NCBI GenBank assembly: GCA_964416595.1
Contig: CAYQES010000016.1
Location: 1-64,000, forward strand
DNA: 64,000 nt
Direction: 5' to 3'
Source: JAKFYM01 sp964416595
Lineage (GTDB): Bacteria > Bdellovibrionota > UBA1018 > CAIPTA01
Both the position numbers and the translations under genes were made by a program. The notes beneath the pieces are model-generated. The model was given only the letters and a program-made list of their open reading frames with translations, did not search any database and was not told where the DNA came from. Shown here one piece after another: positions 24,950 to 33,706 of the stretch; the stretch's first letter is position 1, and each line of letters begins with the position of its first letter.

Positions 24950-26929
24950 CTAAAAATTAGGCGCGCCTTTTTCCGAACTATTAAAATATTCAAAGCGCGA
25001 GAGCTTGCTGCGGCAACGCTTTTTATACAAATCATCTTCTGGAGCAGTACGCAGGCAACGCTCAAATTTTTCCCTAGCTTCTGTAAGATCACTCACACTT
25101 TCAGCCAGTATAGCTTCGGAATAAAGTCGCTTGGCTCGTAAATGCAGAATTTCTCGAATGGAAGCCTTACCATTTATGGCTTCTTTGTTATTGCTGTCCA
25201 CACCCAACACTTGATTGTACAATTCATTGGCCTTCACCAAATCACCACCCTCTTGCCGCTGGTTGGCCGCGTCTTTTAACCAAGGATCAATCACGGAACT
25301 AAGCTCTTGGCGGATTTCAGTTTTCAACTGCTCCACGCGATCTAAATAGTCTTTCACATTCCAACCGTTTTCAGCCAACTTTTCGGCCTCAGCCAATGCC
25401 TGGATATATTTGCGGGCTTGAAAAGTTTTACGCACGCTCTCGAGCTGGGCCTCCGCTTTTACGCGATTTTCTTCTTTCACCCGAGCGGCCTCTGCTGCAT
25501 CCCGATCTTCTTGATCCTTTTGCTTAATGCCATCTTTCCACTGTTGGGCCAAACGGTTGTTAGGATCTTTAGCGTAGATCTCCTGAATAATGGAATCTAG
25601 TTCCGAACGAAACTTTGCATCCACCAAAGCTTTTTCGTAAATTGGCTTGCCCTTTTCCTCTAAAGCTTTCACTTCACGCCTTAAGGCTTCTTGTTTTCGC
25701 TCTGCCTCAGCCCGTCGTTTTTCTTCTTCTAATTCTTCTAGTTTTTTCTTAGCGATACTTTCGTAAGATTTTGCGTCCTTATAATCATCTACATAGGTAA
25801 AAATATTACGCGTGTGATCCAACATCTTGGCATATTCTTTTTTCTCCTGAGCCTTGATGAGTTCCGCATAGTTTTCTCGAACATATTTCTTTTTTTCTAC
25901 CGTTAGCTGCTCATAAGTGCGAGAAGCTTTTGAACCAGGAGGCACTCTTGTTTTTGGTTTGGGCGCTTCATCGGGCCCGCCCAAAAGCGCTGTAACAAGC
26001 GCAAAAACAACCAAGATGGTGAGATAACGCATCCGTTGCTTTTTGGGAATATTGGACCAAGCCAATTTAAAACGGCCGATCAAATCTGTGGGAGAAACCT
26101 GCGGCGCTTGAGGTGCGGAACTCGTACCTGTAGAAATACCTGGAATGCCTTGGGCACCAAAATCTCCCTCGCCAACCATGGGCATACCAGCTTCGGAAGA
26201 TTCCTGTTGTAAATGCGTAGGAACGGGCAAGAATTTATCTTGTTGAGAGAAGTATTCTTTATTCTCGATCACAAATTGGATCTTGGATTCGCCAATCTGG
26301 ATCACGTCTCCAGGAACAAGCTCTGCTTCTTTTACCGCATTGCCATTCACTAACAAACCGTTGGCACTATCCAAATCTTTCACGAAAAAAGAAAGGCCCT
26401 GCCTTCGCACTTCGAAATGCTTGCGCGAAGCCTTTTTCTCCGTGAGCACTACATCACAATTGCTGCCACGGCCAAATACAGCTAAATCCGCTGTCATTAA
26501 ATATTCAGCCACATTAGCGCCACCTGGCTCAAAACGGAAAATGGCATTTACAGAGGAAGAAACCAAACGGGTGCGGCCATCGCCCTCTTCTTGGTATATA
26601 GAAGTTGTGCCAGAAGATGGAGCTGCAGCAGGATTCGGCCCTTCGATATTTACTCGTAAGCTAAATTTTCCTACAGTGATTTCCTCGCCGCCTTCCAAAG
26701 GAGCATTTTCTACTTCTTGCCCGTTGAGAAGAACTGCGCCAAAGCTGGCTTTCCGCTCCAGCACCCAGGAACCAGACTGCAAGCGCAAAACCGCGTGTAA
26801 ACGACTAATGCTCGCTTCATCCAAATGGATAGAGCAGCCGGCAGCACGGCCGATAGTGATATCTTTCCCATCCGACTGTTCGAATTCGGTGACAGCTCTA
26901 TCTTCGTAGTACACCGATATCTTAATCAT
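24950..26929 (-). CDS. Membrane protein with two FHA domains and a coiled-coil/TPR-like domain
   Basis: 659 residues. Two cytoplasmic FHA domains (first about 5-95: IGRAAGCSIHLDEASISRLH, VLLNG; second about 140-225: FGRGSNCDVVL, SRKHFEV, DSANGLLVNG), a Pro/Gly-rich linker, one membrane helix (YLTILVVFALVTALLGG near 300), then a long charged helical region (EEEKRRAEAERKQEALRREV) with TPR-like repeats toward the C-terminus (KANELYNQVLGVDSNNKEAI). FHA domains dock on phospho-Thr partners. Its start overlaps the end of the preceding FHA gene by 4 bases. Type: signal-dependent scaffold linked to the Tad system by context. Confidence 0.88.
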   Translation of the reverse strand: MIKISVYYEDRAVTEFEQSDGKDITIGRAAGCSIHLDEASISRLHAVLRLQSGSWVLERKASFGAVLLNGQEVENAPLEGGEEITVGKFSLRVNIEGPNPAAAPSSGTTSIYQEEGDGRTRLVSSSVNAIFRFEPGGANVAEYLMTADLAVFGRGSNCDVVLTEKKASRKHFEVRRQGLSFFVKDLDSANGLLVNGNAVKEAELVPGDVIQIGESKIQFVIENKEYFSQQDKFLPVPTHLQQESSEAGMPMVGEGDFGAQGIPGISTGTSSAPQAPQVSPTDLIGRFKLAWSNIPKKQRMRYLTILVVFALVTALLGGPDEAPKPKTRVPPGSKASRTYEQLTVEKKKYVRENYAELIKAQEKKEYAKMLDHTRNIFTYVDDYKDAKSYESIAKKKLEELEEEKRRAEAERKQEALRREVKALEEKGKPIYEKALVDAKFRSELDSIIQEIYAKDPNNRLAQQWKDGIKQKDQEDRDAAEAARVKEENRVKAEAQLESVRKTFQARKYIQALAEAEKLAENGWNVKDYLDRVEQLKTEIRQELSSVIDPWLKDAANQRQEGGDLVKANELYNQVLGVDSNNKEAINGKASIREILHLRAKRLYSEAILAESVSDLTEAREKFERCLRTAPEDDLYKKRCRSKLSRFEYFNSSEKGAPNF

Positions 26930-27999
26930 TGAATCTTGTTCTCTTCTTTATCCAGCTCTTTAATAGCTTGCTGAGTTTCTTCGAACATTTTCTTAATCAT
27001 CGAATTGGACTCGTTGTCCATATAATTATTATTGCCCGCTTCTCCTTCTAGGTAGCGAATGATATTGCCATAATGCATGCGGGCTTCTTTATAACGAAGA
27101 GATCTTTTAGCCCTTAGCGCGGATGCAGACATATTCTGCAATTCTGCTAACATCTCTTTTTTTGCGCTTTTCAAATAAATCTTAGCCAATTCGTGAGTAG
27201 GATCAACTGTAAGCGCTGTTTCAAATGCGGTGAAAGCTCGGCGAAAATTTTTGTTCTGCAACTCCCGAACTCCGGTACGAAAAAAGATTTCTGCGTCTTT
27301 TCTTTGCTGAGTGTCGAGAGTGTAATTAGGAATGTATTCCGATAAAGCGGCTTCCACTTCTTTTTTAGACTTCTTTTTTGTGTCCTGCTGGGTTTCTTCT
27401 TCGCCTTTTGGCAATCTTGCATTTTCTCTGATGGTAGTGCTATCGCTCTCGGAAAAATAGAGAATGAAAGCCAAGAAAAAGAGTAGAGCGTAAATCACCA
27501 ATCGCTTTTTTTCTGTCTCTCTTTTCTTTTTAATTTCCTCTGCATTCAGAGGAGTGGCTTGATTTACATTTTTAGTAGCCGCCCCCACTAAGAGCGGTCG
27601 GCCACTACTATTTTCTGGTAAAAGCGGTCGTTCCGTTTTTTTAGTTTGTCCAGGCGGATAAACTTCCAACATGGTGAGGCCCACCAGCAATAAACCCCCT
27701 GGCTGTAAATGGGCCTCCATTACTTTTGCGCCGTTGTAAACAATGCCGTTGGCGCTGCCAAGATCTCTGGCTACGTAGTGATCTCCCTTCCAGCCGATCT
27801 CCACGTGCTTTTTAGAAATATTTGGATCCTGGAGCACTATCTGGCAACCCTCTCTGCCTAAAAACAATAAATCTCCTAGAAGAGAAAAACAGGTGCCCTT
27901 ATTTTCCCCCTGGATCACCAAAAGGCGCAGGCGTTCCCCGAATTGCCGCGACGGCGGCAATCCCCGGGAAAATCGCAGCACACTTGGCCCTGCTGGCAT
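26926..27999 (-). CDS. FHA domain protein with membrane helix and TPR-like C-terminus
   Basis: 357 residues. FHA domain at about 25-110 (LGREGCQIVLQDPNISKKHV, DLGSANGIVYNG), a short linker, one membrane helix (RLVIYALLFFLAFILYF near 165-181), then a charged region and TPR-like repeats (FFRTGVRELQNKNFRRAFTAFETAL). Same domain plan as the larger downstream protein, so the two are likely paralogues working together. It abuts the upstream FHA/PAS gene directly (stop 28000, start 27999). Confidence 0.88.
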   Translation of the reverse strand: MPAGPSVLRFSRGLPPSRQFGERLRLLVIQGENKGTCFSLLGDLLFLGREGCQIVLQDPNISKKHVEIGWKGDHYVARDLGSANGIVYNGAKVMEAHLQPGGLLLVGLTMLEVYPPGQTKKTERPLLPENSSGRPLLVGAATKNVNQATPLNAEEIKKKRETEKKRLVIYALLFFLAFILYFSESDSTTIRENARLPKGEEETQQDTKKKSKKEVEAALSEYIPNYTLDTQQRKDAEIFFRTGVRELQNKNFRRAFTAFETALTVDPTHELAKIYLKSAKKEMLAELQNMSASALRAKRSLRYKEARMHYGNIIRYLEGEAGNNNYMDNESNSMIKKMFEETQQAIKELDKEENKIQ

Positions 28000-29595
28000 C
28001 TAGTCCCCCTGCTTTTGGAATAAAAACAAATATGCTTCTGGTTGGCCAGGCACACCAGATAGGGCCAAACCAAGAATTCGATATCCACCACTGTTAAAAT
28101 CGTAATCTTCTTCTATACCGCTATTGCCTGCCTCTAATGCCTTATCGGCCATTTCTTTTAACAAGGCAGGAAAAGACTCATCCCTGCTTACGGCATCAAT
28201 CACTTCCCCTTGTGCTCCGCGGATTCCTGTTAACTCTTCAAAAGATTCGTTGTTCATTTTCACGCGCATTTCTGGATCTAAAATCAAAAATGGCTTGTTC
28301 ATTTTAGAGGAAATAAATTCCGTAGTGCGCATCATGTTATCTATAATCAGGCGCTCTTGGTCTGCACCAGAACTCACCTCACCCGCAGCGCTGGCTTGTT
28401 CTCGAGGAATGCGGCCAAGAGCCGAATTCACCGTATCGATTAATTGATCGATGATTTCGTTTTTGTATTTCTTTTCAACTGAACTAGCCTCGCCCTTCAA
28501 GGCTTTGTCCATATCGTCGTTTAATTTCTCCAGCGGCTTGTGGGAAACATGCACAAGCAAATATAAAAAAATCACGCCCAATAAACCTGACCATAATAGC
28601 GCCTCAAGATAAACCGACATTATGGTACCCGAATCTAGCGCTATATTAGCCGTGGAATACACCACAGTAGCCACAGCCCCAGGAACATTGATCCCCTTAC
28701 TTTTCGAAAGCACCATAATGGGCGTGAAAACATGGATCTCTTCTTTTTCTGGGATTCGCTTCACTTCCGTTTTGCCCCAAAAATTATTATTTTTGCGCAA
28801 AATATCTTTGTACTTAATGAAATAAGGATTTTGGTAAGATTCATTCAAGCGAGAACCTGGAGCCATGATACGGCCCTCAAGGTTAGCCACGATCGCTTCC
28901 TTCACGTGCACTTCTGAATCAGCGAAATCTGTGATCAGTGCGCCTTCTCTTTCCTCCAGAATGGCTTTCCGATTCATAAAAGCCAATTGACTAGAAATAT
29001 GTTTTGCTTGGTGCTCTGCTTGCCGCAGAACTTCTTCCCGACTCCGCTGCAACACAGGATATACAGTGAACCCTAAGCTTAAAATAACGTAGGCCGCAAA
29101 CATCACCAGGATGAGATTCACAAATTCAATCCGCTCGTAAAAATCAAATAGAACGGGCAGGAAGGTGTCGTCGAATTTCTTTTTGTATTTACCGAATAAA
29201 CTTTTTGGTTGCTCGTCCTCAAGTTTGAAATGCCCAGGATCGATTTGTACTGGAGCCACGTTCCCGCCCATATTGGGTGAAGTTGCAGCTCGTGCTGAGA
29301 TTTCAGGTAATAAAATCTCCATCACAAACGGGCCGGCGGAGATGCGATCGCGATTTTGCAAAAGTTTTTTCTTGGTGAGCACTCCGTTCACAAAGGTGCC
29401 ATTGCTGGAGCCTAAATCCTTTAACTCCGCTTTACGGGCCTGGTACGTGATGGAAAAATGTTTTTTGGAAACCTGGGTGCTAGCCAATACCACTTGATTC
29501 TCGGGAGCGCGGCCCACAGAATTTTCACCCTCTTCCAAAAAGTACGTGGCTCCTCGATTCGGCCCCGATACTACTACGAGTTTAATTGCAGCCAT
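28000..29595 (-). CDS. FHA domain membrane sensor with extracytoplasmic and PAS-like domains
   Basis: 531 residues. N-terminal FHA domain (VGRAPENQVVLASTQVSKKH, DLGSSNGTFVNG), membrane helix about 145-170 (LILVMFAAYVILSLGFTVYP), an extracytoplasmic domain of about 150 residues, a second membrane helix near 330 (LLGVIFLYLLVHVS), a HAMP-like or helical linker, and a PAS-like domain (FLILDPEMRVKMNNESFEEL). No kinase or methyl-accepting domain. The topology is that of a transmembrane sensor whose cytoplasmic ends bind phospho-Thr. Three bases separate it from the upstream small FHA gene. Confidence 0.85.
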   Translation of the reverse strand: MAAIKLVVVSGPNRGATYFLEEGENSVGRAPENQVVLASTQVSKKHFSITYQARKAELKDLGSSNGTFVNGVLTKKKLLQNRDRISAGPFVMEILLPEISARAATSPNMGGNVAPVQIDPGHFKLEDEQPKSLFGKYKKKFDDTFLPVLFDFYERIEFVNLILVMFAAYVILSLGFTVYPVLQRSREEVLRQAEHQAKHISSQLAFMNRKAILEEREGALITDFADSEVHVKEAIVANLEGRIMAPGSRLNESYQNPYFIKYKDILRKNNNFWGKTEVKRIPEKEEIHVFTPIMVLSKSKGINVPGAVATVVYSTANIALDSGTIMSVYLEALLWSGLLGVIFLYLLVHVSHKPLEKLNDDMDKALKGEASSVEKKYKNEIIDQLIDTVNSALGRIPREQASAAGEVSSGADQERLIIDNMMRTTEFISSKMNKPFLILDPEMRVKMNNESFEELTGIRGAQGEVIDAVSRDESFPALLKEMADKALEAGNSGIEEDYDFNSGGYRILGLALSGVPGQPEAYLFLFQKQGD

Positions 29596-29598
29596 GAA

Positions 29599-29901
29599 TC
29601 ATTTCCCCACTATTTCCACGGTGTACTCCCCAATCACTAAGCGATCTTTTGCCTTCAACTCTTGGGTAGTAACTTTCTTTCCGTTCACAAATAGTCCGTT
29701 GGAGCTACCGTGGTCCTGCACCATAAGCACAGTACCATTCAAATGAAAGGTGCAATGCCGCTTGGAAACTTTCGCGCCTTCCAATTGCAGGGTGCAAGGA
29801 GGGGTTACGCGCCCCACGATAGTTTGCCCCTCTACCAGAGGAATTTTTTTCCCAACCATTTCTGTTTTTGGTGCGACTAAAATTTTTATGAAGTAGGGCA
29901 T
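29599..29901 (-). CDS. Stand-alone FHA domain protein
   Basis: 100 residues, a single FHA domain: VGRVTPPCTLQLEGAKVSKR H, then DHGSSNGLFVNG, ending IGEYTVEIVGK. I placed the start at the ATG at 29901 (MPYFIKILVAPKTE) because the FHA fold begins there. It overlaps the end of the DUF192 gene by 16 bases. A single soluble FHA domain can act as a phospho-Thr adaptor, here most likely for the membrane FHA proteins encoded next to it. Confidence 0.85.
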   Translation of the reverse strand: MPYFIKILVAPKTEMVGKKIPLVEGQTIVGRVTPPCTLQLEGAKVSKRHCTFHLNGTVLMVQDHGSSNGLFVNGKKVTTQELKAKDRLVIGEYTVEIVGK

Positions 29902-30227
29902 ATATCTAAATATCCTCCCACTTGCACACCCGCCTTTTCGAGCACTCCAGCAGCAGTTTCCAATACAGCGCTTGCACCAAAGTGGATCCAACTATGGCGC
30001 CAGGGCGGCAAAGAATGGTAAATGGCAATTACTTTTCCCGATCGATCGAGGAAAGCTGCGTCCATTGGAAAACGCATAAAAAAAGTGTGCACCGAAAAGC
30101 AGGGCTCAATCCACAACCCTTCATCGGCACTCAAATCTTTTCGTGGCAACAGCCCGCACATGCGCTCCCATGCGTTTTCTGTAATTAAGCAGCGGGGAAG
30201 GAACACAGCTCCTCCCCTTTTTTGCAC
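29886..30227 (-). CDS. DUF192 family protein
   Basis: 113 residues with the DUF192 signature: A-x-ERMCGLLPRKDLSADEGLWI, HTFFMRFPMDAAFLD, GKVIAIYHSLPPWR and ETAAGVLEKAGVQVGGYLDI. The family is short, often exported, and of unknown function; this copy has no signal peptide. It sits between tadC and the FHA genes on the minus strand, and similar small DUF192 genes are known near tad loci in other bacteria (recalled, not checked). The start has no strong Shine-Dalgarno; an upstream AGGGG (ggggaggagc on the opposite strand) is weak. Confidence 0.8.
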   Translation of the reverse strand: MQKRGGAVFLPRCLITENAWERMCGLLPRKDLSADEGLWIEPCFSVHTFFMRFPMDAAFLDRSGKVIAIYHSLPPWRHSWIHFGASAVLETAAGVLEKAGVQVGGYLDICPTS

Positions 30228-30251
30228 GCTGGCTTTTTTTATCTTATCCCC

Positions 30252-31154
30252 CTAGTAGAGACCACCCGTATCGCCCCTCATGCCCAACATGAATGGGCCA
30301 AATATAATAATAAAAATGGCAGGCATGATGAATAACATCATGGGCAAAAGCACCATCTGTGTGGCTTTAGCGCCTGCTTTCTCGGCGCGCACAAAACGCT
30401 CATGGCGAATTTGCTCGCTCTGTTGACGCAAGATTTTACCGATACTAGCGCCCATTTCATCAGCACTGATGAGCACAGCCACAAAAGAATTTACTTCCAT
30501 CAAATCAATTCTCCACGCCATACTACGCATGGCCTCCGCACGAGAAGAACCTATCTTGATTTCTTTGAGTAGCATTTCTAACTCTTGAATCAACGGGCTC
30601 GGCTTTGCTTTTTCTGTAACTTTGGCAATAGCGCCCATAAAATCCAAACCAGCTTCCGTTGATAGCGCTAAGAGATCCACCACAAACGGCATCGCCCGTT
30701 TTATATCTTCTTGGCGCCTTTTAATCACAGAGCTTAGCCAAATTTTATCTGGATAGTAGTAGCCTATTACCATCGAAAGCGGAAACGCGTAGAGAGGAAC
30801 ATCCACTTGCCACGCAAGTTTCATGAAACCTAAAATCACAGGAAAACCAATGATCAAAGAAATCTTGAAACTATATAGTTCATCAGGAGTAAGCGCCTCC
30901 GTGAGACCAGCAGACGCCAGTTTTCTTTTTAGTAATTTCCGCGTGTCGTTGATTTTTAAATCTTCAACAATCGGAACCACATAGCGGGAAAAAAATGGCC
31001 GGGAATACCGCAAAATAATATTGCCAGCGTCAGAGGCTTGATCGCGATAGTTGCCGAGTGCTTTGCCGGCGCTCCGCCGCTCTTCATCAGAAAAAACTGT
31101 TCGCACCAGGAAATACACCGCAAGTCCGAGCGCTATGTAGGCGAAATTTATCAT
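30252..31154 (-). CDS. tadC: Tad pilus inner-membrane platform protein TadC
   Basis: 300 residues. N-terminal membrane anchor (INFAYIALGLAVYFLVR), then a T2SSF domain with the TadC-like PFVVDLLALSTEAGLDFMGA and LISADEMGASIGKILRQQSEQI sequences, and C-terminal hydrophobic helices (LLPMMLFIMPAIFIIIFGPF). Partner of TadB. It is the first gene of the second minus-strand block, divergent from the YihY-like gene. The ATG at 31154 has no Shine-Dalgarno and lies about at the predicted transcription start, so the message may be leaderless. Confidence 0.9.
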   Translation of the reverse strand: MINFAYIALGLAVYFLVRTVFSDEERRSAGKALGNYRDQASDAGNIILRYSRPFFSRYVVPIVEDLKINDTRKLLKRKLASAGLTEALTPDELYSFKISLIIGFPVILGFMKLAWQVDVPLYAFPLSMVIGYYYPDKIWLSSVIKRRQEDIKRAMPFVVDLLALSTEAGLDFMGAIAKVTEKAKPSPLIQELEMLLKEIKIGSSRAEAMRSMAWRIDLMEVNSFVAVLISADEMGASIGKILRQQSEQIRHERFVRAEKAGAKATQMVLLPMMLFIMPAIFIIIFGPFMLGMRGDTGGLY

Positions 31155-31160
31155 AGAATA

Positions 31161-31189
31161 ATTTTAAATCGAGGCTACAATGTATTCAA
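31161..31189 (-). promoter_or_regulatory. Sigma-70-like promoter for tadC
   Basis: Minus-strand TTGAAT (31184-31189), 17 bp, TAAAAT (31161-31166). The expected start site is within a base or two of the tadC ATG at 31154. Confidence 0.55.
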
Positions 31190-31273
31190 TCTGCGGATTG
31201 CTTTTCCTGCTTTCTGCTATCAGCCCACTGTGAGCTAGCGCAGACCGAACAAAAACGTGTAAGAAAGGCGAGC

Positions 31274-32083
31274 TTGTTAAAATTTTTCCGAATGTACGCA
31301 AGACTCTGGTCGCGGCACCAAATTCCTCTACGGGCTGCCGCCCTCACCTATACCCTACTACTTAGTTTAGTACCGATTCTGGCCGTTTGTCTTTCCGTAT
31401 TTTCTCTCTTCATCGACGTAAAACAGCTCAGCAACCACACCCAGTTCAAAATGTTCCTCTTTAAGCACCTTTCCGCGGGCTCCGGCAACCAAGTGGGCCG
31501 GGTAATCGATCTTTTTCTAGGTAAAGTGCATTTTAAAACCTTGGGCTATATCGGTTTTGCAGTGCTACTGCTGGTGGCACTCTTGCTGTTAGCCAATATT
31601 GAAGATTCCGTGAACCGCATTTGGTCGATTCACAAAAAAAAGCAGTTATGGAAACGGATACTCATTTACAATCTAATCCTGTTCCTTGGACCTGTTTCCG
31701 TGTCGCTTTCCGTGGCCACCACCACTATCGTAACGAAATTCTTTCCTCAGCTTTTGTTTAAAGCCAATATCGGTATCGTTTTCGTAAGCTCCCTCTTCCT
31801 CACGCTCACCTATAAAATTTTCCCTAATAAAAAAGTTCGCTGGAGTTCAGCACTGCTTTCCGGGGTGCTAGTGGCCTTAGCCACTGAATTAGCCAAGTGG
31901 GGTTATGCAGGCTATATGAGCAAAATGATGATCCACAATAAAATTTATGGAAGTCTTGCGGTGCTCCCCTCATTTCTCATTTGGATGTATTTAAATTGGA
32001 TTTTATTCTTAGCGGGCGTACTGCTCACATTCATGCTGCAACACAAGTCCACCTTCAAAGTGCGAGGCCAAATCAATGACTAA
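31274..32083 (+). CDS. YihY/BrkB-family membrane protein
   Basis: 269 residues with about six membrane helices and the family signature near the N-terminus (LRAAALTYTLLLSLVPILAV). Once annotated as RNase BN; members are now regarded as membrane proteins of unclear function. The first codon is a TTG at 31274 with AAGG six bases upstream; an alternative ATG at 31292 has no ribosome site. It overlaps the next gene by 8 bases and is divergent from tadC. Confidence 0.85.
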   Translation: MLKFFRMYARLWSRHQIPLRAAALTYTLLLSLVPILAVCLSVFSLFIDVKQLSNHTQFKMFLFKHLSAGSGNQVGRVIDLFLGKVHFKTLGYIGFAVLLLVALLLLANIEDSVNRIWSIHKKKQLWKRILIYNLILFLGPVSVSLSVATTTIVTKFFPQLLFKANIGIVFVSSLFLTLTYKIFPNKKVRWSSALLSGVLVALATELAKWGYAGYMSKMMIHNKIYGSLAVLPSFLIWMYLNWILFLAGVLLTFMLQHKSTFKVRGQIND

Positions 32084-32783
32084 GATTTTTTTTCTTGGCG
32101 TGTTTTTATTGAACACAACCGCCCTAGCCGAAACAAAAAACCAAATCTTATGGCAAGAATGGTATTTGTTAACAAAAGATGGAGTGGCACAAGGATATTT
32201 TGAAGAAACCATGGAGCGGCGGCCTGGAGATAAACATTTAGCACTTTCTCAGCGCTGGGTGGAAAAAGGTAAAAGTGAAACTTATATTGGTTCCGTGGTG
32301 CAAGATAACAAAGATCTTACCCCCGTGGCCTTTTTTAGCGAAAAAAAGAGCGCAACGAATGCCTACAAAATCGATGGGCGCGCCAAAAACGGCAAATTAG
32401 AAATCACCTTCAAACCATTGAAGCCCGCGGGTAAACAAGAACGAAAATCCCTGGCGCTAAAACAAAAAATATTGCTATCGAATTTTTTACCGAAAGCCTT
32501 ATCGTTCCATATAGGTGATCCAGGCAGCTTTTCCTTCATAGCCGTAGTGGAAGATGCTCAGGACGGAATTTTTGATTCTCGTACAGGCGTAGCCGATGTT
32601 TCTGAAACTAGTAAAAACTTTAAAGGCACCCCCTGTTATCGGTCCATCGTTACTTTCAATGGTCTACCCGGGGAATGGTGGATCACAAAAGACGGTAAAC
32701 TTTGCGAACTCCAGTTACCAACCACGGAATCTAAGGTGCAATGGACCACCGAGGCTGAAGCAAAAAAAGCTTTAGGGATGTAA
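32076..32783 (+). CDS. Secreted protein of unknown function
   Basis: 235 residues with signal peptide MTKIFFLGVFLLNTTALA. The mature part is predicted beta-rich and basic, with two Cys (GTPCYRS, GKLCELQ) that could form a disulfide. It lies between the YihY-like gene (8-base overlap) and the DppB-like permease (2 bases before its ATG), so it is in the same operon as an ABC permease pair but shows no substrate-binding protein fold I recognise. Function unknown. Confidence 0.72.
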   Translation: MTKIFFLGVFLLNTTALAETKNQILWQEWYLLTKDGVAQGYFEETMERRPGDKHLALSQRWVEKGKSETYIGSVVQDNKDLTPVAFFSEKKSATNAYKIDGRAKNGKLEITFKPLKPAGKQERKSLALKQKILLSNFLPKALSFHIGDPGSFSFIAVVEDAQDGIFDSRTGVADVSETSKNFKGTPCYRSIVTFNGLPGEWWITKDGKLCELQLPTTESKVQWTTEAEAKKALGM

Positions 32784-32785
32784 AC

Positions 32786-33706
32786 ATGCTCATCTTTTTT
32801 CTCCGGCGCCTATTGCAGCTGCTGCCAGTGTTATGGGGAGTAGGTACATTTGTTTTTTTGCTGATCCATCTTGTGCCAGGCGATCCAGTTGAAATCATGC
32901 TGGGAGAAAATGCACTCCCCTCTTCCAAGGCAGCTCTGCGTGCCAATCTAGCTTTAGATCGCCCGCTGCCTGAGCAGTATTTGCACTTCTGGGGCGGATT
33001 ACTAAAAGGCGACTTAGGAGAATCCTTACTTTCCAGAAAGCCCGTGAGCAAAATCATTTGGGAGCGAATTCCCGCCACCTTCTCCCTCGCTCTCCTCTCT
33101 CTCACTTGGGCAGTGTTGGTGGCCATTCCTCTTGGAGTTTTGGCTTCTGCTTTTCGGCGCACAATAGTAGATCGCCTGGTTCTCATCTATTCTATCTTAG
33201 GTGTTTCTTTGCCAAACTTTTGGATTGGCCCACTCTTGGTTTTATTTTTTTCTGTAAAATTAGGCTGGCTACCGGTTTCAGAAAGAGAAGGTTTTTTAAG
33301 TTATATTTTGCCCTCGCTCACTCTTGGGCTTGGCCTTTCCGCTATTTTAGCCCGCATGACCCGCGCCACCATGACAGAAACCCTCTCCCAGGATTATATC
33401 ATCACCGCCCACAGCAAAGGTTTAAGTACCTTGGCTATTCATTTAAAACACGCCCTTAAAAACTCTCTCATTCCCGTGATCACCATTCTTGGCCTACAAC
33501 TCGGTGGATTATTAGCCGGCACCTTGATCACAGAAACTATTTTCGATTGGCCCGGTTTAGGCGAACTCGTGTTTCGCGCCATCCAATCCAGGGATTTCCC
33601 TCTAGTGCAAGGCTGTGTGCTCGTGATTTCTTTCACCTATGTGCTCGCCAACGCCTTAGCTGATATCGCTTACTCCCTCGTAAACCCGCGGATCGAGCTA
33701 AAATGA
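32786..33706 (+). CDS. DppB-family ABC transporter permease
   Basis: 306 residues. N-terminal RRLLQLLPVLWGVGTFVFLL and the typical HLVPGDPVEIMLG match the BPD_transp_1 permeases of peptide/nickel importers; the EAA-like loop is present in ARMTRATMTETLSQDYIITA. About six membrane helices. It pairs with the DppC-like permease with a 4-base overlap. No substrate-binding protein or ATPase is encoded nearby, so those subunits must be supplied elsewhere. Confidence 0.92.
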   Translation: MLIFFLRRLLQLLPVLWGVGTFVFLLIHLVPGDPVEIMLGENALPSSKAALRANLALDRPLPEQYLHFWGGLLKGDLGESLLSRKPVSKIIWERIPATFSLALLSLTWAVLVAIPLGVLASAFRRTIVDRLVLIYSILGVSLPNFWIGPLLVLFFSVKLGWLPVSEREGFLSYILPSLTLGLGLSAILARMTRATMTETLSQDYIITAHSKGLSTLAIHLKHALKNSLIPVITILGLQLGGLLAGTLITETIFDWPGLGELVFRAIQSRDFPLVQGCVLVISFTYVLANALADIAYSLVNPRIELK

